Under the pieces are notes generated by a model that was given only the letters and a program-made list of their open reading frames with translations, was not told the origin of the DNA and made no database searches. DNA of 53,380 nt from Chthoniobacterales bacterium (GTDB lineage Bacteria > Verrucomicrobiota > Verrucomicrobiia > Chthoniobacterales > UBA10450): the NCBI GenBank assembly GCA_013821455.1, contig JACDGS010000030.1, positions 1 to 53,380 on the forward strand, written 5' to 3'. This document shows positions 41,364 through 49,264 of this stretch, one piece after another; the first letter of the stretch is position 1; the number at the start of each line of letters is the position of its first letter. The position numbers were made by a program, and so were the translations under genes.

Positions 41364-42471
41364 TTATCCCGCGGACCAGCAGGAGAGCATGCAGCGTTTC
41401 GCGAACATGATGCTCCGCGGCCTAACGAATGCGGGTATGCCCGCGGAATTGCTCCTGCCGCAGCCATTGTTAGGCAAAATTCGTTTTGCCGGCGGATTCG
41501 TCGCGAAGTGGCTCGGCTACATCGACAAATTCGTCCTTTTTCCCAGGCAACTGCGCAGCCGGCTTTCAGATGATGTCGCGCTCGTGCACGTCTGCGATCA
41601 CTCGAACGCAATGTATTGCGCGCGGGTGCGCGGGCGGCCCGTGGTCGTGAGCTGTCACGATCTGCTCGCGGTCCGCGGCGCGCTCGGCGAGGTCGAAGAC
41701 ACACCCGCATCGGCCACCGGGAAAATTCTGCAGCGCTGGATCCGCGCGGGCCTGAGTCGCGCGAGCGCGATCGCCTGCGCTTCACGCGCGACCTTGCGCG
41801 ATGCCGAGCGTCTCGTCACGCGCACGAAGGGCCGCCCGGAGTTGCTCCTCATTCATCACGGCATCAACCACCCCTACCGAAAGCAGACGGAGGATGTGGC
41901 GCGGACCTACCTGCGCGCGATCGCAGCACTCGATCCGGCGCGGCCTTTTCTGCTCCACGTCGGCTCGAACTTGCGCATGAAAAATCGCGAGGGCGCGCTG
42001 CGGATTTTTGCCCTAACGAAAAGCGATTGGAACGGCCAGCTCGTCTTTGCGGGGCAAAAATTGACTCCGGAACTGCGTTCGTTAGGCAATGAACTTGGTG
42101 TGCTCGATCGCGTGGTCGAAGTCGCGGGGCCGGAGAACGATTTGCTCGAAGCGCTTTACAGTTGCGCTCTCGCCTTGCTTTATCCTTCGCGCTTCGAGGG
42201 CTTCGGCTGGCCCATCATCGAGGCGCAGGCTTGCGGTTGCCCGGTGCTTTGCGCGGACCGCGAGCCGATGTCGGAGATTGGCGGCGAGGCCGCGATCACG
42301 CACGACGTGGACGACGAAGCCGGTTTTGCGCGCTCCATTCTGCGGCTCACCGATCCGGCTGAGCGCGAGCGCTGGAGCCAGCGCAGCCTGCAAAATGTGC
42401 AGCGCTTCACGGCCGAAGAGATGATCGCGAAATACATCGCGCTCTACCGCACGCTCGGCGTTGCTGCCTAA
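41344..42471 (+). CDS. Glycosyltransferase, GT4 (mannosyltransferase-like)
   Basis: This is a 375-residue GT-B enzyme. The N-terminus reads MVLLIGNYPADQQESMQRFANM. The C-terminal domain has FLLHVGSNLRMKNREGALRIF and the donor motif ALLYPSRFEGFGWPIIEAQACGCPVLC, as in many GT4 mannosyl- and glucosyltransferases. It overlaps the polymerase gene by 20 bases. The stop codon lies inside a copy of the 9-mer (GCC TAA CGA), whose last base begins the ATG of asnB, so one motif joins both genes. Two other exact copies are internal. Confidence 0.88.
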   Translation: MVLLIGNYPADQQESMQRFANMMLRGLTNAGMPAELLLPQPLLGKIRFAGGFVAKWLGYIDKFVLFPRQLRSRLSDDVALVHVCDHSNAMYCARVRGRPVVVSCHDLLAVRGALGEVEDTPASATGKILQRWIRAGLSRASAIACASRATLRDAERLVTRTKGRPELLLIHHGINHPYRKQTEDVARTYLRAIAALDPARPFLLHVGSNLRMKNREGALRIFALTKSDWNGQLVFAGQKLTPELRSLGNELGVLDRVVEVAGPENDLLEALYSCALALLYPSRFEGFGWPIIEAQACGCPVLCADREPMSEIGGEAAITHDVDDEAGFARSILRLTDPAERERWSQRSLQNVQRFTAEEMIAKYIALYRTLGVAA

Positions 42472-42476
42472 CGATG
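42466..42476 (+). promoter_or_regulatory. 9-mer joining a stop codon to the asnB start
   Basis: GCCTAACGATG contains the stop TAA (42469-42471) of the glycosyltransferase and the ATG (42474-42476) of asnB, with two bases between them. The 9-mer thus forms the whole gene junction. This is one of at least four places where the motif supplies a stop codon. Confidence 0.8.
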
Positions 42477-44261
42477 TGCGGAATCGCCGGTCATTTTCGC
42501 TCGCACGGCGCGGCCACGCCGCTGGATTTGCGCTTGATCGCGCATCGCGGGCCGGACGCTGCGGGTGAGTGGCTCTCCGACGACGGCCGCATTTGGTTAG
42601 GCAACACGCGCCTCGCCATCCTCGATCTCTCGCCTGCCGGTGCGCAACCGATGATCGATCCCGCGACCGGCAACGTCCTCATCGTGAATGGCGAAATTTA
42701 TAATCACCTCGCCCTGCGCGCGGAGCTAAGCGGCGTGGAGTGGCGCGGCACGAGCGACACTGAAACCCTCCTGCAGGCCTATGCGCGCTGGGGTCGCGAC
42801 GCGCTCGTTAGGCTGAAAGGGATGTTTGCCTTTGCGATCTTCGATCAAGCGCGCGACGAGCTTTTCGTGGCTCGCGATCGGCTCGGCATCAAGCCGCTTT
42901 ACTACGCGGTCGATGACGGCGGCCTTCGTTTCGCTTCAGAGGTAAAAGTTCTTGCCGGCCCTCACCCGGGCGTCACGCCGGAATCGGTGGCCGCGTATCT
43001 GCAATGGGGCGCCTGTCCCGAAGATCGCCTGCTTTTTGAAGACATCGAGACGTTGCCGGCCGGACATTTCATGACGATCTCTAATTCCGGAGAACTCGAG
43101 GTTTCGCGTTACTGGCCCGGTCGAAAAAATTTCGTTTCGCCTAACGAATCCGTGCCCCAAAGAGTGCGAGCTTTGCTTGAAACGGCGGTCGAAGAGCATC
43201 TGCTGTCCGACGTTCCAGTCGCGAGTTTTCTGAGCGGCGGGATCGATTCGTCGATTATCACCGCGCTCGCGGCGCAGAAGATGGAACGAAAACTGGAAAC
43301 GTTTTCCGTCGGCTTCGATGTGGTGGGCTTCGACGAAAGCAACATCGCGCTCGCGGTCGCGCAACGCTTTGGCACAAAGCACGAGCGGATCCGGTTAAGC
43401 GAGGCGGAAGTGATCGAAGCGGTCACCGAAGCGGTTGGTCATCTCGACCTGCCGTCGGTGGACGCGATCAACACTTACATCGTCGCGCGCGCCGTCGCCC
43501 AGCGCGGTGTGAAGGTCGCGCTTTCCGGCCTCGGCGGCGACGAGTTGTTCGGCGGCTATCCCAGTTTTCGCGATGTGCCGCGACTGCAACTGCTCGCGCT
43601 TCTGCCGCGGTTTTTGCGCAAAGCCATGGGCGGCGCGCGCTTGGCGGATTTGCCTAACGACAGCGGCGCGGCGGGACTGGCGCAATGGCGCCGGCGCTTT
43701 TTTACGGACGAAATGCTGCGCGCGGCGGGCTTGCCTAACGAACGCACGCCATTGCCCATGCCGGTTGAGCTGCCGGACGATTTCGCCCGCATCAGTTGGG
43801 CGGAGTTGACTGGCTACATGCGGCGCATGCTCCTGCGCGATTCCGACCAAATGAGCATGGCCGTGTCGCTTGAACTCCGGGTGCCATTTCTCGATCACGA
43901 GCTGGTCGAATACTCGTTAGGCTTGCCGGCGGCGGAGAAGAGGCGCTATCGCGGCGTGAAGGGTCTGCTCGTGGAAGCGTGCCGCGATCTGCTCCCGCCC
44001 GCGGTTTATCAGCGTCCGAAAGCGGGCTTCGCGCTCCCTATGCAGAAATGGATGGAAGGTCCGCTCGCTTCCTTCGTCGAACGCGGTTTGGAGGAGACAG
44101 TGGCTACGGGATTATTACCCGAAGATTTCGTCGCCCAGGCGCGGTTGGATTTTCGTTCGCGTCAACTTCATTGGACGCGGCTCTGGAGCATGGTCGTGCT
44201 CGGACATTTCGTTAGGCAAAATCGCTCGCATGAGAATCCTGCGCTGCATTCATTCGCTTGA
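42474..44261 (+). CDS. asnB: Glutamine-hydrolysing asparagine synthetase-like amidotransferase
   Basis: This is a 595-residue class II glutamine amidotransferase/AsnB-type enzyme. The N-terminal Cys2 (MCGIAGHF) is the glutaminase nucleophile. The glutaminase domain continues (DLRLIAHRGPDAAGEW, EIYNH), followed by a synthetase domain with the PP-loop SFLSGGIDSSII and GLGGDELFGGYPSF. In EPS loci such enzymes often amidate sugar acids or make amino donors for sugar synthesis. Its position between glycosyltransferase genes suggests that role, although true asparagine synthesis is possible. Five exact copies of the 9-mer are inside. Its end overlaps the next start by 32 bases. Confidence 0.88.
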   Translation: MCGIAGHFRSHGAATPLDLRLIAHRGPDAAGEWLSDDGRIWLGNTRLAILDLSPAGAQPMIDPATGNVLIVNGEIYNHLALRAELSGVEWRGTSDTETLLQAYARWGRDALVRLKGMFAFAIFDQARDELFVARDRLGIKPLYYAVDDGGLRFASEVKVLAGPHPGVTPESVAAYLQWGACPEDRLLFEDIETLPAGHFMTISNSGELEVSRYWPGRKNFVSPNESVPQRVRALLETAVEEHLLSDVPVASFLSGGIDSSIITALAAQKMERKLETFSVGFDVVGFDESNIALAVAQRFGTKHERIRLSEAEVIEAVTEAVGHLDLPSVDAINTYIVARAVAQRGVKVALSGLGGDELFGGYPSFRDVPRLQLLALLPRFLRKAMGGARLADLPNDSGAAGLAQWRRRFFTDEMLRAAGLPNERTPLPMPVELPDDFARISWAELTGYMRRMLLRDSDQMSMAVSLELRVPFLDHELVEYSLGLPAAEKRRYRGVKGLLVEACRDLLPPAVYQRPKAGFALPMQKWMEGPLASFVERGLEETVATGLLPEDFVAQARLDFRSRQLHWTRLWSMVVLGHFVRQNRSHENPALHSFA

Positions 44262-45363
44262 TCCGGCGATCGGCGGGCCGCTCGAGTCGGTGAAACAATC
44301 GACTCTCGTCCTGCAAAAGCGCGGCCACGAAGTCGAGATCGTGTGTCTCGATGCGCCTAACGAACCAAGCGCGAGCGTTTTTCCCGCGCCGGTCCACGCA
44401 CTCGGTCCTGGCCGTGGCAGTTATGGTTACACCTCGCGTCTGCTACCCTGGTTGCGCGCGAATCGTTCGCAGTTCGACACCGTGGTGGTGCACGGCATCT
44501 GGCAATACCCCAGTTTCGCGGTCTGGCGGGCGCTGCATCGGACTGCCACGCCTTATTTTGTTTTCCCGCACGGTATGCTCGATCCGTGGTTCAACCGTAC
44601 CTATCCGCTGAAGCGTCTGAAAAAATTGCTTTATTGGCCGTGGGCCGAATATCGCGTTCTGCGCGATGCCGCGGCGGTGCTCTTCACTTCGGAGGAGGAA
44701 CGTCTGCTCGCGCGCGAATCGTTTTCGCTCTATCGCGCGCGGGAACGGGTGGTGAATTATGGAACGGCCGCGCCGGAGGTCGATTGGCCGGCGGCGCAGG
44801 AAAAATTCTTCACCCAATTTCCGCAACTGCGTGGGCGGAAATTTTTTCTCTTTCTCGGGCGGCTGGCGGAAAAGAAAGGGGTCGATGTCCTGCTGCGCGC
44901 CTTTCGTTCGTTAGGCGAGACTTCGCGACATCTCGTTCTCGCCGGCCCCTGTGCGAATGAAAAATATCGCGCGCACCTGCTACGACTCGCGGAAGGTTTG
45001 CCGGTTGTTTTCACCGGGATGTTGAGCGGCGAGACAAAATGGGGCGCGTTGCGTGCGGCCGATATTTTTGTTCTGCCATCGCACCAGGAAAATTTCGGCA
45101 TCGCGATCGCGGAGGCGCTGGCTTGCGGGACGCCGGTGCTGATTTCGAACAAGATCAATATCTGGCGCGAAGTAGTGGCTGATGGCGGTGGCTGGGTGGA
45201 GGAGGACGATCTCGCGGGTGTGACGCGGCTGCTGCAACGATGGCGCGCCGTGACGCCGGAAGTCCGCCAAGGGATGAGCGCAAAGGCGGCGGCTTCCTTC
45301 AGGCGACGTTTTGAGATCAATCGCGCGGTCGATTCATTTCTCCAGGTTCTACAAGAAGGGTGA
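44230..45363 (+). CDS. Glycosyltransferase, GT4
   Basis: This is a 377-residue GT-B enzyme starting inside the end of asnB. The N-terminus reads MRILRCIHSLDPAIGGPLESV. The C-terminal domain has FFLFLGRLAEKKGVDVLLRAF and the donor motif IFVLPSHQENFGIAIAEALACGTPVL, with ENFG in place of the more common EGFG. The middle segment VFPHGMLDPWFNRTYPLKRLKK resembles WcaI/WbaZ-type transferases. The end overlaps the next GTG start. The coding frame holds two exact 9-mer copies (44355, 44908). Confidence 0.88.
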   Translation: MRILRCIHSLDPAIGGPLESVKQSTLVLQKRGHEVEIVCLDAPNEPSASVFPAPVHALGPGRGSYGYTSRLLPWLRANRSQFDTVVVHGIWQYPSFAVWRALHRTATPYFVFPHGMLDPWFNRTYPLKRLKKLLYWPWAEYRVLRDAAAVLFTSEEERLLARESFSLYRARERVVNYGTAAPEVDWPAAQEKFFTQFPQLRGRKFFLFLGRLAEKKGVDVLLRAFRSLGETSRHLVLAGPCANEKYRAHLLRLAEGLPVVFTGMLSGETKWGALRAADIFVLPSHQENFGIAIAEALACGTPVLISNKINIWREVVADGGGWVEEDDLAGVTRLLQRWRAVTPEVRQGMSAKAAASFRRRFEINRAVDSFLQVLQEG

Positions 45364-46481
45364 AAATTACGATCGTGACCGGCGCGTTTTTTCCGGTGCC
45401 GCCGATTTTGGGCGGCGCAGTGGAGAAGGTCTGGTTTGCGCTCGGCCAGGAGTTCGTTAGGCGAGGACATGAAGTCACGCACATCTCGCGGGCGCATCCG
45501 GAGCTGCCGACGGAGGAGACGATCGCGGGCGTGAAGCATCGACGCGTTTCCGGCTTCGCCCAGCCGCGCTCGATCGTTAGGCTAAAATTGCTCGACCTCA
45601 TCTATTCGTTAGGCGTATGGCGGATTCTGCCAAGGGCCGATATCCTGGTGACCAATACCTTTTGGCTGCCGCTTCTCGTTAGGGGAACAAAACACGGCCT
45701 GATTTACGTGCACGTGCAGCGCGGGCCGAAAGGCCAGATGAAATGGTATGCGCACGTCGCGCGGCTGTGCGCCGTCTCGCGTGCGATCGCGGACGAGATC
45801 GTTGCGCAGGCGCCCGGGTTACGGGCCAAAGTCGCCGTTCTTCCGAACGCGCTCCCGTTTCGGATCGAGTCGTTGCCTAACGAAAAGCGCGAGCGCGCGC
45901 TTCTCTTCGTCGGGCGCGTGCATCCGGAAAAAGGACTGCAACTTCTTCTGCACGCGCTTGGCCTCCTTCCGGTGGAATTGCGGGCGAAATGGAAAATCAA
46001 AATCGTCGGCCCGCACGAGATCGAGTTCGGCGGCGGTGGTGTTGCATTCCTGCATGAGATGCAACGGCTCGGGGAAGAAAGTGGCGCGAAGATCGAGTGG
46101 TGCGGCCGGATTTTCGATGCGGCGGAATTGTCCCGGCAATATCGCTCGGCGCCTCTCTTCATTTATCCTTCTGTGGCGGAGACAGGCGAAGCGCTGCCAG
46201 TTGCCCCCCTGGAAGCGATGGCGTCCGGATGCGCGCCGATTGTTTCGGCTCTCGCCTGTTTTCGCGATTATGTGAAGGATGACGCGAATGGTTTTGTTTT
46301 CGATCATCGCACGCCGGAGCCGGCGCAAAGCCTGGCCGCGCGTCTCGCGCAAATCCTGCAACTGCCAGAGGAAGAGCTGGCCCCAATTGGCCAGGCCGCG
46401 CGCGCCACGGCGACGGAATTTTCCGTGGAAAATGTCGCGCCGCGCTACCTCGCCGATTTCGAAAGTCTCTTAAAATTATGA
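45360..46481 (+). CDS. Glycosyltransferase, GT4
   Basis: This is a 373-residue GT-B enzyme with a GTG start at 45360 overlapping the previous stop. The N-terminus is KITIVTGAFFPVPPILGGAV, close to many GT4 openings. The C-terminal domain has LLFVGRVHPEKGLQLLLHAL and the donor motif LFIYPSVAETGEALPVAPLEAMASG, with the usual Glu. It then ends in a helical tail. Four exact copies of the 9-mer are inside, including two only 32 bases apart (45574 and 45606). It ends in an ATGA overlap with the acetyltransferase. Confidence 0.88.
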   Translation: MKITIVTGAFFPVPPILGGAVEKVWFALGQEFVRRGHEVTHISRAHPELPTEETIAGVKHRRVSGFAQPRSIVRLKLLDLIYSLGVWRILPRADILVTNTFWLPLLVRGTKHGLIYVHVQRGPKGQMKWYAHVARLCAVSRAIADEIVAQAPGLRAKVAVLPNALPFRIESLPNEKRERALLFVGRVHPEKGLQLLLHALGLLPVELRAKWKIKIVGPHEIEFGGGGVAFLHEMQRLGEESGAKIEWCGRIFDAAELSRQYRSAPLFIYPSVAETGEALPVAPLEAMASGCAPIVSALACFRDYVKDDANGFVFDHRTPEPAQSLAARLAQILQLPEEELAPIGQAARATATEFSVENVAPRYLADFESLLKL

Positions 46482-47068
46482 CCGCGCCCCTCCAACCGAT
46501 CGATCGCGAACAAAGTTCGCAGTTCGCTTCGCCCTGGTCGGTGAACGATCGGCTGCTGCGCATTTTGTGGGAATTTTGCTGGGCGGTTTTTTGTTCGTGG
46601 ACGCCAAAGCCCGCAAATCCCTGGCGGCTTTTTTGGCTGCGCGCTTTTGAGGCGAAAATTATTGGGACGCCGTTTGTGCATCAGCGGGCCCGGATCGCGA
46701 TTCCGTGGAAGCTGACTTTGCACGATCGCGCCTGCCTCGGCGATCGCGCGAACGCCTATTCGTTAGGCGAAATTGAAATCGGCGCGCGCGCGGTGGTGGC
46801 GCAGGAGGCTTATCTTGACACGGGCAGTCACGATTTTTCGCAGCCGGCGACGCCACTCGTCGTGGCGAAGATCACCATCGGCGAAGATGCCTTTGTGGGT
46901 GCGCGCGCATTTGTTTTGCCGGGTGTGACGATCGGCGCGCGCACGATCGTCGGCGCCTGCTCGGTGGTGACACACGATTTGCCTAACGACGTCATCGCGG
47001 CCGGAAATCCGTGCCGGGTTTTGCGACCACGCGGGGCGGAGCAACCTCTGTCATCCCGAGTGGAGTGA
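46478..47068 (+). CDS. Hexapeptide acyltransferase (WcaF-like)
   Basis: This is a 196-residue left-handed beta-helix acetyltransferase. The N-terminus has SPWSVNDRLLRILWEFCWAVFCSWTPKPANPWRLFWLRAFEAKI, as in colanic acid acetyltransferase WcaF. Repeats such as ANAYSLGEIEIGARAVVAQEAY and ITIGEDAFVGARAFVLPGVTI build the helix, and the end of the fold reads NDVIAAGNPCRVLRP. It probably adds an acetyl group to a sugar of the EPS. It is the last gene of the coupled run. The final residues and stop (SSRVE, TGA 47066) lie inside dispersed repeat copy 2, so the repeat sets the C-terminus. Confidence 0.88.
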   Translation: MTAPLQPIDREQSSQFASPWSVNDRLLRILWEFCWAVFCSWTPKPANPWRLFWLRAFEAKIIGTPFVHQRARIAIPWKLTLHDRACLGDRANAYSLGEIEIGARAVVAQEAYLDTGSHDFSQPATPLVVAKITIGEDAFVGARAFVLPGVTIGARTIVGACSVVTHDLPNDVIAAGNPCRVLRPRGAEQPLSSRVE

Positions 47069-47200
47069 AGCGCAGCGGAACGCAGTCGAGGGATTCCGAT
47101 GGCTTTCGTGGAAGCGTGCTTTTTCCTCTTTTCCGGCGTTCGTGTCTTCACGGAAACCCGGCGGGATCCCTCGACTCCGCTGCGCTCCGCTCGGGATGAC
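47050..47200. repeat. Dispersed inverted-repeat element, copy 2
   Basis: It begins GTCATCCCGAGTGGAGTGAA and ends with the complement-type GCTCGGGATGAC. Inner arms GCAGTCGAGGGATTCC and GGGATCCCTCGACTCC pair as well. It is 151 bp. It lies between convergent genes: the acetyltransferase stops inside it and the methyltransferase stops two bases past it. Its ends match copies 1 and 3. Confidence 0.85.
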
Positions 47201-47201
47201 G

Positions 47202-48008
47202 CTAGGCGAGCGGCTTGCGGAAACGCGCCACGATTTGGGTGAGAAAACGCCGCGTCCACTCCGGCGGCAGACTCGAGGTAAGGTTTTCGATTCGGCCAAT
47301 GAGCGACTTGGGAGCGACCTGCAGGAGCCATTTCGTTTTCATGTGACCGCTCGTTAACGGATTGGTCATGAGCTCGAAGCGCTCCAGCTCCAGACCGGCG
47401 CTGCGCGCGAGCGGCTCGATCTCCTCAGGATGGAGGAGGAAAATATGCCCATCGGAATCGGGCTTGAATTGCTTTGCTTCGTAAACCGCCGGATCGGGGC
47501 AGTCGGAAAATTTCGGGAGATAATTGCGGAAGTAGGCGCCGTTCGGGGTCGTCATTATGAGATAGCCACCCGGCCTAACGAGTGTCGCCATGCGCATGAG
47601 AAACTGATCCGGATGCGCGGTATGCTCGATGATCTCGGTGATGAGCGCGGCATCGAAGAGATGCGGGAGATCGAGGTCGAAAGCGTCGCCGGGGGCGTAG
47701 GAAATTTTTCCGCGGTCATGTTTGAGGCGGACGTAATCGGCCAGCTCGGCCCGCCGATCGTTCCAGGTTATTTCGTAACCCATTTCCGCGAGGGTGAGGG
47801 AGAAATTTCCCTGGGCGGCGGCCACGTCGAGCACGCGCGCACCGGGCTCTAAAACTTCGGTGAGCAGACGGAGCGTTTCACGCCGCCGTTTTTTATAAGC
47901 GTAGGCGTAGCCGAGATGACCGTAGGGTCCGTAAACTTCTTCGAGATCGTAGAAGTAGGATGACTTCCAGGACTCGGGCCAATTCTCATCGAAGGTGACT
48001 TTTTTCAC
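47202..48008 (-). CDS. Class I SAM-dependent methyltransferase
   Basis: This is a 268-residue methyltransferase. Motif I is ARVLDVAAAQGNFSLTLAEMG (residues about 58-78), where the glycine-rich loop normally binds SAM; here AAAQGN replaces the usual GxGxG. Motif II-like ITWNDRRAELADYV and motif IV region AALITEIIEHTAHPDQFLMRM, then LVRPGGYLIMTTPNG follow. It is convergent with the EPS run and on the opposite strand from it, so it has its own promoter. It may methylate a sugar, but the target cannot be read. It ends just beyond repeat copy 2, and one 9-mer copy (47573) lies within. Confidence 0.85.
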   Translation of the reverse strand: MKKVTFDENWPESWKSSYFYDLEEVYGPYGHLGYAYAYKKRRRETLRLLTEVLEPGARVLDVAAAQGNFSLTLAEMGYEITWNDRRAELADYVRLKHDRGKISYAPGDAFDLDLPHLFDAALITEIIEHTAHPDQFLMRMATLVRPGGYLIMTTPNGAYFRNYLPKFSDCPDPAVYEAKQFKPDSDGHIFLLHPEEIEPLARSAGLELERFELMTNPLTSGHMKTKWLLQVAPKSLIGRIENLTSSLPPEWTRRFLTQIVARFRKPLA

Positions 48009-48183
48009 GGCGGCAAATCCTACAGAAATGGCTTACGCGCGCTGCTCGCTGATGGTGATCGGGAATGGCGTGCGCATGAGTTCGTCGAAGTTCTCTTCCT
48101 CTCAGCGAAATCTGTGCCCGGCCCGAAACGATTGAGAAGGCCCGAGCCGGGGCCCAATTCCTGCAAGTGGTTACGAAGCTGCG
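48009..48183. other. Divergent intergenic region
   Basis: This gap of 175 bases lies between the methyltransferase (minus) and the family 2 glycosyltransferase (plus), and should hold both promoters. I see no convincing -35/-10 pair, no 9-mer copy, and no strong hairpin. Confidence 0.35.
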
Positions 48184-49089
48184 ATGATCGCAGACGCGGC
48201 GAAAAGCCGCTACGATAATTCCGCCGTGGACCAAAGCTCACATCGCGTGCCGGTTTCCGTGCTCGTGCCGATCCGAAATGAGGCGAGCAATCTGGCGCGC
48301 TGCCTCGGATGTGTCGGCTGGGCGGATGAGATTTTCGTGGTCGATTCGCAGAGCGCGGATGGATCGCAACGGATCGCCGAGGAATTTGGCGCGCGCGTGG
48401 TGCAGTTCGACTTCAACGGGACCTGGCCGAAGAAAAAAAACTGGGCCTTGGAGAATGTCCCTTTTCGCAACGACTGGGTCTTCATTCTCGATGCGGACGA
48501 GGTGTTGCCGGCCGCGGCGGAAGCGGAGTTTCGCGAAACGATTGCGAACGCGGGTGCGACGGCCGGTTACTGGATTAATCGGCGATTCATGTTTATGGGG
48601 CGATGGCTGCGGCACGCCTATTATCCGAACTGGAATCTAAGACTTTTTCGCCACTCGTTAGGCCGCTACGAAAAGCTGACCGACGCGGAAACGGCGAGCG
48701 GCGATAACGAGGTGCACGAGCATGTCATCGTGCGTGGTACGACGGGACGATTGCGCTGCGAGCTGGATCATTACGCTTTTCCGTCGGTCGAGGTGTTTGT
48801 GGAAAAGCATAATCGTTACTCGAATTGGGAAGCGCGGGTGGCGGTGGAGCAATTCGTTAGGCCAGCGGCCGACTTGCAAAGTGGGCGCGTGGCGCAACGG
48901 CGAAAATTGAAGCAGCTCTCGCAACGGCTGCCGTTTCGTCCGCTGCTGCGGTTTCTTTATGTTTATCTTTGGCAGCGGGGATTTCTTGATGGACGGGAAG
49001 GGTATTATTTCGCGCGCATGCATGGGTTTTATGAATTCCTTTCCGTGGCGAAAACCTACGAGTTGAAGAAGCGGCGCTGTTCCACCTAA
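48184..49089 (+). CDS. Glycosyltransferase family 2 (WaaE/KdtX-like)
   Basis: This is a 301-residue GT2 enzyme. The N-terminus reads VPVSVLVPIRNEASNLARCL, then DEIFVVDSQSADGSQRIAEEF, and the metal motif is WVFILDADEVLP. A KKKNWALENV segment and the acceptor region HYAFPSVEVFVEKHNRYSNWEA match the WaaE/KdtX type, which adds beta-1,4-glucose to the lipopolysaccharide core. The start ATG 48184 could instead be the GTG at 48226. It is separated from the main EPS run by the methyltransferase and repeat copy 2. The stop codon (TCC ACC TAA C) is part of a small hairpin with a 9-mer copy. Confidence 0.85.
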   Translation: MIADAAKSRYDNSAVDQSSHRVPVSVLVPIRNEASNLARCLGCVGWADEIFVVDSQSADGSQRIAEEFGARVVQFDFNGTWPKKKNWALENVPFRNDWVFILDADEVLPAAAEAEFRETIANAGATAGYWINRRFMFMGRWLRHAYYPNWNLRLFRHSLGRYEKLTDAETASGDNEVHEHVIVRGTTGRLRCELDHYAFPSVEVFVEKHNRYSNWEARVAVEQFVRPAADLQSGRVAQRRKLKQLSQRLPFRPLLRFLYVYLWQRGFLDGREGYYFARMHGFYEFLSVAKTYELKKRRCST

Positions 49090-49101
49090 CTATTCGTTAG
49101 G
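49085..49101 (+). terminator. Small hairpin made from two 9-mer half-sites
   Basis: CCTAAC (49085-49090) pairs with GTTAGG (49096-49101) across the loop TATTC. It covers the stop codon of the glycosyltransferase. It is short and has no T-tract, but the use of the iterated motif as an inverted pair after a gene repeats the pattern at 12431-12466. Confidence 0.45.
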
Positions 49102-49109
49102 CGGAGTTT

Positions 49110-49250
49110 GTCATCCTGAGCCGCGCCGACGGCGAAGGACCTCGCAAACGGTAGCGGAGGCCCGCCGCCTAACGACGTGAACGTACGGACGGTTCCGCTG
49201 TGCGCGGGGCGACAAACGCTTGTGAGGTCCCTCGCTCCGCTCGGGATGAC
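49110..49250. repeat. Dispersed inverted-repeat element, copy 3
   Basis: It begins GTCATCCTGAGCCGCGCCGA and ends CTCCGCTCGGGATGAC; inner arms are GGACCTCGC / TGAGGTCCCTCGC. It is 141 bp and lies between convergent genes (family 2 glycosyltransferase and asnS). Its middle holds one exact copy of the 9-mer (49167). The interior is more diverged than in copies 1 and 2. Confidence 0.75.
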
Positions 49251-49264
49251 AGATCGCGCGCGAG

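Noticed and set aside
45574-45614. Two close direct copies of the 9-mer as a CRISPR or tandem repeat
   Set aside because: Only two copies inside a coding frame; no regular spacing or repeat-spacer structure anywhere in the window.
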